Assembly: GCF_041434935.1 (NCBI RefSeq)
Contig: NZ_CP107964.1
Span: 5,315,001 to 5,379,000 of the forward strand
Source: Kitasatospora sp. NBC_00374
Lineage (GTDB): Bacteria; Actinomycetota; Actinomycetes; Streptomycetales; Streptomycetaceae
Reading direction: 5' to 3'
DNA: 64,000 nt
Part shown: piece by piece, positions 24,411 to 33,574 of the stretch
Numbering within the stretch: the stretch's first letter is position 1
How the letters are laid out: every line of letters begins with the position of its first letter
Notes under the pieces: generated by a model
Told to the model about the DNA's origin: nothing
The model's input: the letters and a program-made list of their open reading frames with translations, nothing else
The model's database searches: none
Program-made: the position numbers and the translations under genes

Positions 24411-25040
24411 ATGGCCGAGCCGTTGGGACGCCCGGACGTCATCCCGTACATCGCCGCGTGGAGCACCGAGCACTTCGTCCACCCCGACGTCGTCCTTCGT
24501 CCCGGGGTCGGCATCGCCTACCGGGACGAGAACCCGTACGACCGTGATCCGGAGGGCGTGCTCTGGGCACGTATGACGCTCGGCCGCGGGAGGGGGCGGC
24601 CCGAGTTCGGCCGGATCCACTCCGGCCGTCAACGCCGGGCGATGCGCAGGCTGTTGTGTCAGATCTGCGGCGGTCCGGCGGACCGCGACAGGAACGGGGT
24701 CCTCTGGCTGCTCAAGGACGACCGCGACGACTGGCCGGACTGGCCCGAAGGGCTCGCCGCCACGCACCCGCCCGTCAGCCGTCCGTGCGCCCGCGTCGCC
24801 GTCCGGCTCTGCCCCCACCTGCGCGGCGGCGCCACCCTCGTGAGGGTGAAGGACCACCGCGAATGCGGGGTGTACGGCACGCTCTACCGGCCGGGCCCTC
24901 CACGCCCGCGGCCCGTCCTCGACGTGGTCGTGGCATCGCACGAGCGCCGGGCCCGGCTGGTCCTTGCCGCACAGATGCTCAGAGTCCTCCGGGACCGCAC
25001 GCTCGTCGACCTCGACGACACCCTGGAATCGGCATCCTGA
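24411..25040 (+). CDS. conserved actinobacterial protein, unknown function
   Basis: A 209-residue soluble protein starting MAEPLGRPDVIPYIAAWSTE. Conserved-looking segments are YRDENPYDRDPEGVLWARM, RQRRAMRRLLCQICGGPAD and RPCARVAVRLCPHLRGG. CxxCGG and later cysteines suggest a zinc-binding knuckle. GGAGGG precedes ATG 24411. Similar proteins are common beside GntR regulators in streptomycetes, but I know no function. It is almost certainly controlled by the two operators upstream. Confidence 0.8.
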   Translation: MAEPLGRPDVIPYIAAWSTEHFVHPDVVLRPGVGIAYRDENPYDRDPEGVLWARMTLGRGRGRPEFGRIHSGRQRRAMRRLLCQICGGPADRDRNGVLWLLKDDRDDWPDWPEGLAATHPPVSRPCARVAVRLCPHLRGGATLVRVKDHRECGVYGTLYRPGPPRPRPVLDVVVASHERRARLVLAAQMLRVLRDRTLVDLDDTLESAS

Positions 25041-25186
25041 GAGCAGTGCGGTCGGTGCGACCGGCGGGGCTCCGACCTCTGCGGCGGCGGCGAAGCCGAC
25101 CAGCAGCATCAGCGCGGCGGGGTCACCGGACTCGCTTTGCGCCGCACCCGATCGCCGAGGACCGCGCCGGCCCGGGACATGACGAA

Positions 25187-25223
25187 GGCCCAGATCAGCG
25201 GCGACCATCCGCTGAGCTGGGCC
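25187..25223 (-). terminator. terminator downstream of tRNA-Arg
   Basis: Two 7-bp stem blocks, GGCCCAG/CTGGGCC and TCAGCGG/CCGCTGA, are separated by one mismatch, with a 7-base loop. It lies just beyond the tRNA 3' end; a smaller GCACTTC/GAAGTGC hairpin sits between. Confidence 0.75.
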
Positions 25224-25246
25224 TCAATCTCGCACTTCTTGCGAAG

Positions 25247-25318
25247 TGCCCCCGGCAGGATTCGAACCTGCGCACCCGCCTCCGGAGGGCGGTGCTCTAT
25301 CCCCTGAGCTACGGGGGC
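25247..25318 (-). tRNA. tRNA-Arg (anticodon CCG)
   Basis: The minus strand folds as a 72-nt tRNA. The acceptor is GCCCCCG/CGGGGGC, the D-arm GCTCAGGGGATAGAGC, the anticodon stem CCGCC/GGCGG with loop CTCCGGA (anticodon CCG, reading CGG) and the T-arm GCAGGTTCGAATCCTGC. The discriminator is A and CCA is not encoded. CGG is a frequent codon in this genome. Confidence 0.95.
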
Positions 25319-25510
25319 CTGCTGTGTGCCGCGGTGTTCTTGCGACGTGGAGAACATTACCAGGCTCCCAGCGTGCTCTGTGCACGGGTTTCCACGGAGG
25401 GTCGCGAGGGCGCGCGCGGGGGAGCGTGCGGGCGGCCGGCGAGGCGGTGGGGGTCGGGGAAGTGGGCAAAGCCCGGACGGGGCGGTGGGAGCGCGGCTAC
25501 CCTCGGTGAT

Positions 25511-25993
25511 GTGCCGGGAGCGTCGGGGCGGGTCCTCGTGGTGGACGACAGCGAGGTGATCCGCCAGCTGATCAGAGTCAACCTGGAGCTGGAGGGCTTC
25601 GAGGTGGTGACGGCTGCCGACGGCGCGGAGTGCCTGGAGGTGGTGCGCCGGGTCGCGCCGGACGTGGTGACGCTGGATGTGATGATGCCCCGGCTGGACG
25701 GCCTGCGGACGGCGGCCCGGTTGCGGGCGACCCCGCAGACGCGGCGGCTGCCGATCGCGATCATCAGCGCCTGTACACCCGCCGATCTGCGTCGCGGGGA
25801 GGCGGTCGGGGTGGACGGCTATCTCGCCAAGCCCTTCGACCCGGCGGATCTGCTGGCGCTGGTCTGCCGGCTCAGGGCGCTCGGGGCGGCCGGTCGGGCC
25901 GGTGGCTTCGCGTACGGATTCGGTGCCGCCGCGCCCGCTCGGGAGGATTCTGCTCTCGGCGAACATGGGGCCCTGGGTGAGAGTTACCCCTGA
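25511..25993 (+). CDS. single-domain response regulator
   Basis: A 160-residue protein with a receiver domain: acidic pocket VLVVDDSE, phospho-acceptor VVTLDVMMPRLDG, conserved S/T in AIISACTP and lysine in GYLAKPFDP. No DNA-binding domain; the roughly 35-residue tail is unstructured. GTG 25511 lies 7 bases after TACCCT, with no ribosome site, suggesting a leaderless mRNA. No histidine kinase is adjacent. It precedes argS by 66 bases and may be co-transcribed. Confidence 0.8.
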   Translation: MPGASGRVLVVDDSEVIRQLIRVNLELEGFEVVTAADGAECLEVVRRVAPDVVTLDVMMPRLDGLRTAARLRATPQTRRLPIAIISACTPADLRRGEAVGVDGYLAKPFDPADLLALVCRLRALGAAGRAGGFAYGFGAAAPAREDSALGEHGALGESYP

Positions 25994-26059
25994 TACCCGA
26001 CGTCTCAACCGGCAAACCGGGTGGCGGGCCCCTCCCCTCTCTCGCCTACCCTTGGCGTC

Positions 26060-27715
26060 GTGACACCCGCAGAGCTTTCCCAGGCAGTCCTGGCCGCTGT
26101 GAGCGCCGTCGTAGAGGCAGGCGACCTGACCGTCGCCGTGCCCGAGCACGTGACGGTCGAGCGACCCAAGAACAGGGACCACGGCGACTACGCCACCAAT
26201 GTGGCCCTCCAGCTCGCGAAGCCGGCCGGTCGGCCGCCGCGAGCCGTTGCCGAGCTGGTGGCCGCCCGCCTGCGCGAGCTGCCCGGGGTCGCCAAGGTCG
26301 ACATCGCCGGTCCGGGCTTCATGAACATCACCCTGGACGCCGCGACCCAGGGCGAGCTGGCCCGCAAGATCGTCGAGGCCGGTGAGGCCTACGGCCGCAA
26401 CGAGGCGCTCAAGGGCCTGAAGATCAACCTGGAGTTCGTGTCGGCCAACCCGACCGGCCCGATCCACATCGGCGGCGTCCGCTGGGCGGCCGTCGGCGAC
26501 TCGCTGGCCCGGGTGCTCAAGGCGACCGGCGCCGAGGTCACCACCGAGTACTACCTGAACGACGCCGGCGTGCAGATCACCAAGTTCGCCGCCTCGCTGC
26601 AGGCCGTCGCCAACGGTCGGCCGGCCCCCGAGGGCGGCTACGTCGGCGAGTACATCGTCGACATCGCCAAGGCGATCACCGACGGCGTCCCCGGCATTCT
26701 CGACCTGCCGGAGGACGAGCAGCTGCAGGCCTTCCGGACCAAGGGCCTGGAGCTCATGGTCGGCGAGATCCAGCGCTCGATGGAGGAGTTCGGCACCCAC
26801 TTCGACGTCTGGTTCTCGGAGAAGTCGCTGCACGAGTCGGGCGCGGTCGAGAAGGCCATCGAGCGGCTGCGCGAGCAGGGCCACGTCTTCGACCAGGACG
26901 GCGCGATCTGGCTGCGCACCACCGACTTCGGTGACGACAAGGACCGCGTCCTGATCAAGGCCGACGGCGAGACCACCTACTTCGCCGCCGACGCCGCGTA
27001 CTACCTGAGCAAGCGGGACCGGGGCAGCGAGGTCTCGGTCTACATGCTCGGCGCGGACCACCACGGCTACGTCAACCGCCTCAAGGCCATCGCGGCCTGC
27101 GCGGGCGACGACATGGACCGCAACATCGAGGTGAAGATCGGCCAGTTCGTGAAGATGATTCGCGACGGCGAAGAGGTCCGGATGTCCAAGCGGGCCGGCA
27201 ACATCATCACCATCGACGACGTGGTCGAGTGGATCGGCGTGGACGCGGCCCGGTACACCCTGGTGCGCTCGCCCACCGACTCCACCATCACGCTCGACAT
27301 CAACGTGCTGACCAGCCAGACCAACGAGAACCCGGTCTTCTACGTCCAGTACGCGCACACCCGGATGTGCGGTGTCCAGCGCAAGGCGAACGACCTCGGC
27401 ATCACCAAGGCCGCGGACTTCAGGCCGGAGCTGCTCGCCACCGAGTGGGAGTCCACGCTGCTCGGCCAGCTCGGCGAGTTCCCCCGGGTGCTGGCGTCGG
27501 CCGGTGAGCTCCGCGAGCCGCACCGGGTCGCCCGCTACCTGGAGGACGTCGCCCGCGACTACCACCGGTTCTACGACCACTGCCAGATCCTGCCGAAGGG
27601 CGACGAGGAGGTCACCGACCTCACGCACGCCCGCCTCTGGCTGGCCGACGCGACGCGAACGGTCATCGCCAACGGCCTCACGCTGCTCGGCGTATCCGCC
27701 CCCGAGCGGATGTAG
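26060..27715 (+). CDS. argS: arginyl-tRNA synthetase
   Basis: A 551-residue class I synthetase that charges tRNA-Arg. The N-terminal additional domain contains NRDHGDYATNVALQLAK. The HIGH motif appears as GPIHIGG, preceded by FVSANPTG, and the KMSKS-like motif as RMSKRAG. The C-terminal anticodon-binding DALR domain ends in ANGLTLLGVSAPERM, which is the family's conserved C-terminus. GTG 26060 sits 7 bases after TACCCT with no ribosome site, so the transcript may be leaderless. It is followed by a terminator. Confidence 0.97.
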   Translation: MTPAELSQAVLAAVSAVVEAGDLTVAVPEHVTVERPKNRDHGDYATNVALQLAKPAGRPPRAVAELVAARLRELPGVAKVDIAGPGFMNITLDAATQGELARKIVEAGEAYGRNEALKGLKINLEFVSANPTGPIHIGGVRWAAVGDSLARVLKATGAEVTTEYYLNDAGVQITKFAASLQAVANGRPAPEGGYVGEYIVDIAKAITDGVPGILDLPEDEQLQAFRTKGLELMVGEIQRSMEEFGTHFDVWFSEKSLHESGAVEKAIERLREQGHVFDQDGAIWLRTTDFGDDKDRVLIKADGETTYFAADAAYYLSKRDRGSEVSVYMLGADHHGYVNRLKAIAACAGDDMDRNIEVKIGQFVKMIRDGEEVRMSKRAGNIITIDDVVEWIGVDAARYTLVRSPTDSTITLDINVLTSQTNENPVFYVQYAHTRMCGVQRKANDLGITKAADFRPELLATEWESTLLGQLGEFPRVLASAGELREPHRVARYLEDVARDYHRFYDHCQILPKGDEEVTDLTHARLWLADATRTVIANGLTLLGVSAPERM

Positions 27716-27740
27716 CGGGCGGCAACTCCCGGCGTCAACG

Positions 27741-27776
27741 GGGGCGGTGACGGTCCGTCAGGACGGTCGCCGCCCC
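27741..27776 (+). terminator. terminator of argS
   Basis: GGGGCGG (27741-27747) pairs with CCGCCCC (27770-27776), with further inner pairing GGTCC/GGACC around GTCA. Confidence 0.75.
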
Positions 27777-27828
27777 TCGGCGCAATCAGCACGAGCAGCG
27801 CAGCGAACCCCACCAGGAAGAGGCCCCG

Positions 27829-29220
27829 ATGAGCCGTTCCGCCCACCCCGCCGGCCCGCGCCACGGTGATGTGCTGACCGAGGGCCACTACCAGGCCCCG
27901 CCGAGCGACCTCAACGCGCTGGACCCGAAGGTCTGGTCCGCGACCGTCGCGCGTGGCGAGTCCGGCGCGGTCACCGTCGGTGGCCTCGACGTGCGGGCGC
28001 TCGCGGCCGAGTTCGGCACCCCGGCGTACATCCTGGACGAGGCGGACTTCCGGGCCCGGGCCCGTGCCTGGCGGGACGCCTTCGGCCCCGGTGCGGACGT
28101 GTACTACGCGGGCAAGGCCTTCCTCTCCAAGGCGGTGGTCCGCTGGCTGCACGAGGAGGGCCTCAACCTGGACGTGTGCAGCGCCGGCGAGCTGGCGGTG
28201 GCGCTGGCGGCGGGGATGCCGGGGGAGCGGATCGCGCTGCACGGCAACAACAAGTCGGCGGCCGAGCTGGAGCAGGCGGTCAAGGCGGGGGTCGGGCACA
28301 TCGTGCTGGACTCGTACCAGGAGATCGAGCTGCTGGCCGCGATCGCCGAGAATCAGGGCGTCCGGCAGCCGGTGCTGATCCGGGTGACGGTCGGGGTCGA
28401 GGCACACACCCACGAGTTCATCGCGACCGCGCACGAGGACCAGAAGTTCGGCCTCTCGCTCACCGGCGGAGCCGCCCGCGAGGCGGTCCGCCGGGTGCTG
28501 GCGCAGGGGAGCCTGGAGCTGCGCGGCATCCACTCCCACATCGGTTCCCAGATCTTCGACACCGCGGGCTTCGAGGTGGCCGCCCACCGGGTGGTCGGCC
28601 TGCTCGCCGAGATCCGGGACGAGCACGGCGTGGAGCTCCCCGAGATCGACCTCGGCGGCGGCCTGGGCATCGCGTACACCAGCGAGGACGACCCGAGTGA
28701 GCCGGCCGGGATCGCCGCCGCCCTGGCCGCGATCGTCGAGCGCGAGTGCGCCGGGGCGGGGCTGGCCGTGCCGCGGCTGTCGGTGGAGCCGGGCCGCGCG
28801 ATCGTCGGCCCGACCGCGTTCACGCTGTACGAGGTGGGCACGGTGAAGCCGCTGGAGGGCCTGCGCACGTACGTCAGCGTGGACGGCGGGATGTCGGACA
28901 ACATCCGCACCGCCCTGTACGACGCCGAGTACTCGGTGGCGCTGGTCTCCCGGACCAGCGAGGCCGGCCCGATGCTGTCCCGCGTGGTGGGCAAGCACTG
29001 CGAGTCGGGCGACATCGTGGTCCGGGACGCCTTCCTGCCGGCCGACCTCGGGCCCGGCGACCTGGTCGCGGTGCCGGCCACGGGCGCGTACTGCCGCTCG
29101 ATGGCGAGCAACTACAACCACGCCCTCAAGCCTCCCGTGGTGGCCGTCCTGGACGGACGGGCCCGGGCGATCGTCCGGCGCGAGACGGAGGAGGATCTCC
29201 TGCGCCTCGATATCGGATGA
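27829..29220 (+). CDS. lysA: diaminopimelate decarboxylase
   Basis: A 463-residue PLP fold-III enzyme that decarboxylates meso-diaminopimelate to lysine. The PLP lysine lies in VYYAGKAFLSK, the glycine loop in EIDLGGGLGIAYTSEDD, and substrate-binding segments in HSHIGSQIFD, SVEPGRAIVG and the Cys-containing VGKHCESGD. AGGAAGAGG precedes ATG 27829. It starts the Lys/Thr block (lysA-hom-thrC-thrB) and shares the aspartate-semialdehyde branch point with hom. Confidence 0.97.
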   Translation: MSRSAHPAGPRHGDVLTEGHYQAPPSDLNALDPKVWSATVARGESGAVTVGGLDVRALAAEFGTPAYILDEADFRARARAWRDAFGPGADVYYAGKAFLSKAVVRWLHEEGLNLDVCSAGELAVALAAGMPGERIALHGNNKSAAELEQAVKAGVGHIVLDSYQEIELLAAIAENQGVRQPVLIRVTVGVEAHTHEFIATAHEDQKFGLSLTGGAAREAVRRVLAQGSLELRGIHSHIGSQIFDTAGFEVAAHRVVGLLAEIRDEHGVELPEIDLGGGLGIAYTSEDDPSEPAGIAAALAAIVERECAGAGLAVPRLSVEPGRAIVGPTAFTLYEVGTVKPLEGLRTYVSVDGGMSDNIRTALYDAEYSVALVSRTSEAGPMLSRVVGKHCESGDIVVRDAFLPADLGPGDLVAVPATGAYCRSMASNYNHALKPPVVAVLDGRARAIVRRETEEDLLRLDIG

Positions 29221-29349
29221 CGAAATCCTCGTCTCAAATCATGGAACGACCGTAGTTCTGTGCGGAATGTCCCCGAGACTGGTAGAGACCGAATACCGAT
29301 GGGCGCCGACCGAGCCCCGTCGGAGACCGAGAATGCAGAGCGGAGTCGG

Positions 29350-30642
29350 ATGATGCGTACGCGCCCGCTGAAGGTGGCGTTGCTGGGCTGTGGTGTGGTG
29401 GGCTCCGAGGTGGCGCGCATCATGACGACGACGGCCGACGACCTCGCCGCGCGGATCGGCGCGCCCGTGGAGCTCGTGGGCATCGCCGTCCGCCGGACCG
29501 GCCGGGCCCGCCCGGGCGTGCCGGAGCACCTGCTCACCACCGATGCCGAGGCCCTGGTCACCCGGGGTGACATCGACGTGGTGATCGAGGTGGTGGGCGG
29601 CATCGAGCCGTCCAAGCACCTCATCCTCTCGGCCATCGGCAAGGGCGCCTCGGTGGTGTCCGCCAACAAGGCGCTGCTCGCCAAGGACGGCGCCGAACTG
29701 CACGAGGCGGCCGCCAAGGCCGGCGTGGACCTCTACTACGAGGCCGCCGTGGCCGGTGCCATCCCGTTGATCCGCCCGCTGCGCGAGTCGCTCGCCGGTG
29801 ACAAGGTCAACCGGGTGCTGGGCATCGTCAACGGCACCACCAACTTCATCCTCGACAAGATGGACACCACCGGCGCCGGGTACTCCGAGGCGCTGGAGGA
29901 GGCCACCGCGCTGGGCTACGCCGAGGCGGACCCGACGGCCGACGTCGAGGGCTTCGACGCCGCCGCGAAGGCGGCGATCCTGGCCGGTATCGCCTTCCAC
30001 ACCAAGGTCACCGCCGCGGACGTCTACCGCGAGGGCCTGACCGAGGTCACCGCCGCCGACATCGCCTCGGCGAAGCAGATGGGCTGCGTGGTGAAACTGC
30101 TGGCGATCTGCGAGCGGGCCGCCGACGGTGAGTCCGTGACCGCCCGGGTGCACCCCGCGATGATCCCGCTCAGCCACCCGCTGGCCTCGGTCCGCGAGGC
30201 GTACAACGCGGTGTTCGTGGAGGCCGAGGCGGCCGGCCGGCTGATGTTCTACGGCCCGGGCGCCGGCGGTGCGCCGACCGCGTCCGCCGTCCTCGGCGAC
30301 CTGGTCGCGGTCTGCCGCAACCGGCTGAACGGCGCCACCGGCCCGGGCGACTCGGTGTACACCCGGCTGCCGGCCAAGCCGATGGACGAGGTCGTCACCC
30401 GGTACCACGTCAGCCTGGACGTGGACGACCGCGCGGGCGTACTCGCCCAGGTGGCGTCCACCTTCGCCGAGCACGGGGTGTCCATCGACACCGTCCGCCA
30501 ACAGGGCCGCGACGGCGACGCCTCGCTCGTGGTGGTCACCCACCGCGCCACCGACGCCGCGCTGTCGGCGACGGTCGACAAGCTGCGCGCGCTGGACAGC
30601 GTGCGCGACGTGGCCAGCATCATGCGGGTTGAAGGGGAGTAG
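29350..30642 (+). CDS. hom: homoserine dehydrogenase
   Basis: A 430-residue enzyme reducing aspartate semialdehyde to homoserine. The NAD(P) motif is VALLGCGVVGSEV, the catalytic region GIVNGTTNFILDKM with GYAEADPTADVEG, and the C-terminal ACT domain (HVSLDVDDRAGVLAQVASTF) confers threonine feedback in the family. ATG 29350 (MMRTRPLKVALLG) with GGAG upstream is chosen over codons up to 90 bases earlier. The 129-base gap from lysA contains TAGAGA near 29283, a possible -10 box. Confidence 0.96.
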   Translation: MMRTRPLKVALLGCGVVGSEVARIMTTTADDLAARIGAPVELVGIAVRRTGRARPGVPEHLLTTDAEALVTRGDIDVVIEVVGGIEPSKHLILSAIGKGASVVSANKALLAKDGAELHEAAAKAGVDLYYEAAVAGAIPLIRPLRESLAGDKVNRVLGIVNGTTNFILDKMDTTGAGYSEALEEATALGYAEADPTADVEGFDAAAKAAILAGIAFHTKVTAADVYREGLTEVTAADIASAKQMGCVVKLLAICERAADGESVTARVHPAMIPLSHPLASVREAYNAVFVEAEAAGRLMFYGPGAGGAPTASAVLGDLVAVCRNRLNGATGPGDSVYTRLPAKPMDEVVTRYHVSLDVDDRAGVLAQVASTFAEHGVSIDTVRQQGRDGDASLVVVTHRATDAALSATVDKLRALDSVRDVASIMRVEGE

Positions 30643-30650
30643 GAACAGCC

Positions 30651-31742
30651 ATGAACGCCGTCATCGACAGAGTCAGCGGTCACACCCACCAGTGGCGCGG
30701 CCTCATCGAGGAGTACCGCGACCGCCTTCCGGTCACCGCCGACACTCCCGTGGTCACCCTGCTGGAGGGCGGCACGCCGCTGGTCCCCGCCCAGGTGCTC
30801 TCCGAGCGCACCGGCTGCGAGGTCTACCTCAAGGTCGAGGGCGCCAACCCGACCGGGTCCTTCAAGGACCGCGGTATGACCATGGCGATCTCCAAGGCCA
30901 AGGAGGACGGCGCCCAGGCCGTCATCTGCGCCTCCACCGGCAACACCTCGGCCTCGGCCGCGGCGTACGCGGTGCGGGCCGGCATGGTCTGCGCCGTGCT
31001 GGTGCCGCAGGGCAAGATCGCGCTCGGCAAGATGGGCCAGGCCCTGGTGCACGGCGCGAAGATCCTCCAGGTGGACGGGAACTTCGACGACTGCCTCACC
31101 CTCGCGCGTGAACTGTCCGAGAAGTACCCGGTCGCGCTGGTCAACTCGGTGAACCCGGTGCGGATCGAGGGTCAGAAGACCGCCGCCTTCGAGATCGTCG
31201 ACATGCTCGGCGACGCCCCCGACATCCACGTGCTGCCGGTCGGCAACGCGGGCAACATCACCGCGTACTGGAAGGGGTACCGGGAGTACGCCGCGGACGG
31301 TCTGGCCACCCGCACCCCCCGGATGTGGGGTTTCCAGGCCTCCGGCTCCGCCCCGATCGTGGACGGCGCCCCGGTGCTCAAGCCGCAGACCATCGCGACC
31401 GCGATCCGGATCGGCAACCCGGCCTCCTGGGACTTCGCGCTGGCCGCGCGGGACGAGTCCGGTGGCCTGATCGACAAGGTGACCGACCGTCAGATCCTGT
31501 CAGCGTACCGGCTGTTGGCCGCGCAGGAGGGCGTCTTCGTGGAGCCCGCCTCGGCCGCCAGCGTGGCCGGGCTGCTGGCCAAGGCGGAGGCCGGACTGGT
31601 CGATCCGGGTCAGCGGATCGTCTGCACCGTCACCGGCAACGGTCTGAAGGACCCGGACTGGGCGGTCGCCGGGGCACCGCAGCCGCAGATCGTCCCGATC
31701 GACGCGGAGGCCGCCGCCGTCCGCCTCGGGCTGCTCGGCTGA
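30651..31742 (+). CDS. thrC: threonine synthase
   Basis: A 363-residue PLP fold-II enzyme converting O-phosphohomoserine to threonine. The PLP lysine is in NPTGSFKDRGMTMA, followed by ASTGNTSASAAAYA and the phosphate-binding VGNAGNITAYWKGY. It begins 8 bases after hom (GGGGAG spacing supports ATG 30651), so hom-thrC form an operon. A strong terminator follows, so thrB is transcribed separately. Confidence 0.97.
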   Translation: MNAVIDRVSGHTHQWRGLIEEYRDRLPVTADTPVVTLLEGGTPLVPAQVLSERTGCEVYLKVEGANPTGSFKDRGMTMAISKAKEDGAQAVICASTGNTSASAAAYAVRAGMVCAVLVPQGKIALGKMGQALVHGAKILQVDGNFDDCLTLARELSEKYPVALVNSVNPVRIEGQKTAAFEIVDMLGDAPDIHVLPVGNAGNITAYWKGYREYAADGLATRTPRMWGFQASGSAPIVDGAPVLKPQTIATAIRIGNPASWDFALAARDESGGLIDKVTDRQILSAYRLLAAQEGVFVEPASAASVAGLLAKAEAGLVDPGQRIVCTVTGNGLKDPDWAVAGAPQPQIVPIDAEAAAVRLGLLG

Positions 31743-31762
31743 TCCGCACCTGACAGTACGTC

Positions 31763-31801
31763 AATGGTGGGTCGCCCTCGTTCGGGGGTCGGCCCACCAT
31801 T
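31763..31801 (+). terminator. terminator of hom-thrC
   Basis: AATGGTGGG (31763-31771) pairs perfectly with CCCACCATT (31793-31801), with additional inner pairing. Confidence 0.85.
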
Positions 31802-32069
31802 GCTGTCCGGATGACACTTTCGGTGTCGATTCGCTGTCTTTTTCCCTTCCGTTTTCCGCACGGTTTCCGGCCACAACCGGCAACACGGCAGATCGAACGG
31901 GAGCGGGGTGTACCGCTCTGGAACCTCTCTTCGATAGTCTGGCTTCAGGCGGGCCGCGCCTTCGGCCTGCGGTTGCCCGCTCCGCCGGAGTCTGCCGGGC
32001 AGGCCCCGCCGCCGTACCACTGGCCCGTACGCCACCGGGCCGTCCCACTCCCCAGGAGACACCAACCAC
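31802..32069 (+). promoter_or_regulatory. upstream region of thrB
   Basis: After the terminator, 268 bases precede thrB. The first half is relatively AT-rich, with pyrimidine runs near 31840-31855. TAGTCT near 31936 is a plausible -10 box but no clear -35 is seen. No ORF is credible here. Confidence 0.35.
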
Positions 32070-32987
32070 ATGGCCGGTCCTGCGTTCCGCGCTGCCGCCG
32101 TCAGGGTCCGGGTTCCCGCGACCAGCGCCAACCTCGGCCCGGGCTTCGACGCCTTCGGACTCGCCCTGGGTCTCTACGACGACGTCGTGGTCCGGGTGGC
32201 CGATTCCGGCCTCACCGTCGACATCGCCGGCGAGGGCTCCGACAACCTGGCCCGGGACGAGCGCCACCTGGTGGTCCGCTCCCTGCGCGCCGCCTTCGAC
32301 CGCCTCGGCGGCCAGCCGCGCGGGCTCGAAGTGGTCTGTGCCAACCGGATACCGCACGGCCGCGGCCTGGGCTCCTCCTCGGCCGCCATCTGCGCCGGCC
32401 TGGTGGCCGCCCGCGCCGTCACCATCGGCGGCCAGAGCCTGCTGGACGACGACGCCCTGCTGGCCCTCGCCTCCGAACTGGAGGGCCACCCCGACAACGT
32501 CGCCGCCTGTCTGCGCGGCAACTTCACCGTGGCCTGGACGGAGGACGACGGCGCGAGGACCATCGTGCTCGAGCCCTCCGCCGAGGTCGTACCGATCGTC
32601 TTCGTGCCCTCCACCGCGGTGCTCACCGAGACCGCCCGCGGCCTGCTGCCGAAGACCGTCCCGCTGGCCGACGCGGCCGTCAACGCGGGCCGCGCCGCCC
32701 TGCTGGTCGAGGCCCTCACCCGCCGCCCCGAGCTGCTGCTGACCGCCACCGAGGACCGCCTGCACCAGGACTACCGGGCCTCCGCGATGCCGGACAGCGC
32801 CGCGCTGGTGGCCGGCCTGCGCAACGAGGGCGTGCCGGCCGTGATCTCGGGCGCCGGCCCCACCGTGCTCGCGCTCACCGACGAGGCGGGCGCCGACAAG
32901 GTCGCGAACTTCGCCGGGCCGGGCTTCGCCGCGCACCGACTGGAACTCGACCGCGCCGGAGCCCGGGTACTGCCCCTCGACATGTGA
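32070..32987 (+). CDS. thrB: homoserine kinase
   Basis: A 305-residue GHMP kinase phosphorylating homoserine. The N-terminal VRVPATSANLGPGFDAFGLA and ATP loop IPHGRGLGSSSAAI are canonical; the C-terminal GAGPTVLAL forms the third GHMP motif. GGAGA precedes ATG 32070. It supplies O-phosphohomoserine to the threonine synthase encoded upstream, although a terminator separates the transcripts. Confidence 0.97.
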   Translation: MAGPAFRAAAVRVRVPATSANLGPGFDAFGLALGLYDDVVVRVADSGLTVDIAGEGSDNLARDERHLVVRSLRAAFDRLGGQPRGLEVVCANRIPHGRGLGSSSAAICAGLVAARAVTIGGQSLLDDDALLALASELEGHPDNVAACLRGNFTVAWTEDDGARTIVLEPSAEVVPIVFVPSTAVLTETARGLLPKTVPLADAAVNAGRAALLVEALTRRPELLLTATEDRLHQDYRASAMPDSAALVAGLRNEGVPAVISGAGPTVLALTDEAGADKVANFAGPGFAAHRLELDRAGARVLPLDM

Positions 32988-33075
32988 GGGTGCGCGGGGC
33001 GCACGCCGGGCTGAGCAGCGAGAACGTGTCCGCGCGGATTCGCGGAACGGACACGATTGACAAGGACAGGGCTGG

Positions 33076-33102
33076 GGAATGTGTCAGGGGGTCGGTAGTG
33101 TT
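33076..33102 (+). promoter_or_regulatory. sigma-R-type promoter candidate for rho
   Basis: GGAAT (33076-33080), 19 bases, then GTT (33100-33102) fits the GGAAT-N18/19-GTT pattern of the thiol-stress sigma factor SigR. TAGTGT at 33096-33101 is an overlapping housekeeping-type -10 box. Start would be near 33108. Confidence 0.45.
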
Positions 33103-33574
33103 AACCTCATTGCTGCACCAGGTGCCCTCCGGGGCGCGGTGCGACGCGTCCCGATCCCGACATCCTGCCTGCGCGGCCCGACAGCCGTGCCGGGTGAGCT
33201 GCGGAAGCGCGGGACCACGATTCTCCGGGAGTCCACCACAGCGCGTACGCAGCCTGCCTGCGCGACTGCGGCGCATCCCGAAGCCGTGAAGGCACCTGAC
33301 TCCCACCCGCAGCCTCCAGACTGAGGCCCGGACGGGCGGAGCCCTGGGTACCTGCACGCGACGGGGGCCCGGGTATCACCAGGCAGCAGGGTCGGCAGAC
33401 AGAGCCCGCCCGCGCCATCTCGCACCACAGTGCACCGCACTTCGCAGTTCTCCCGATCGGATCAGCCTTTCGGGGGAATCCCGCCTCGGACCAGCGCGAA
33501 CACACGTTGGTCAGGACAGCACAACCGGTCGCCGAGCCAGACAGGCCGACGTCCGCTCCAGGGAAGGACCCTTA
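33103..33574 (+). promoter_or_regulatory. long untranslated leader of rho
   Basis: About 470 bases of apparently noncoding sequence precede rho. The ORFs inside (33079-33324 and 33430-33801) have poor codon patterns. The 3' half is C-rich with G-poor patches (about 33380-33550), which is the composition Rho itself prefers, so autoregulation by premature termination is possible, as in Escherichia coli. That is inference. Confidence 0.4.

Noticed and set aside
23510..25318. Remnant of an integrative element at tRNA-Arg, suggested by the GntR regulator and unknown partner beside the tRNA
   Set aside because: No integrase, excisionase, replication or transfer gene and no duplicated tRNA 3' end is visible in the window.
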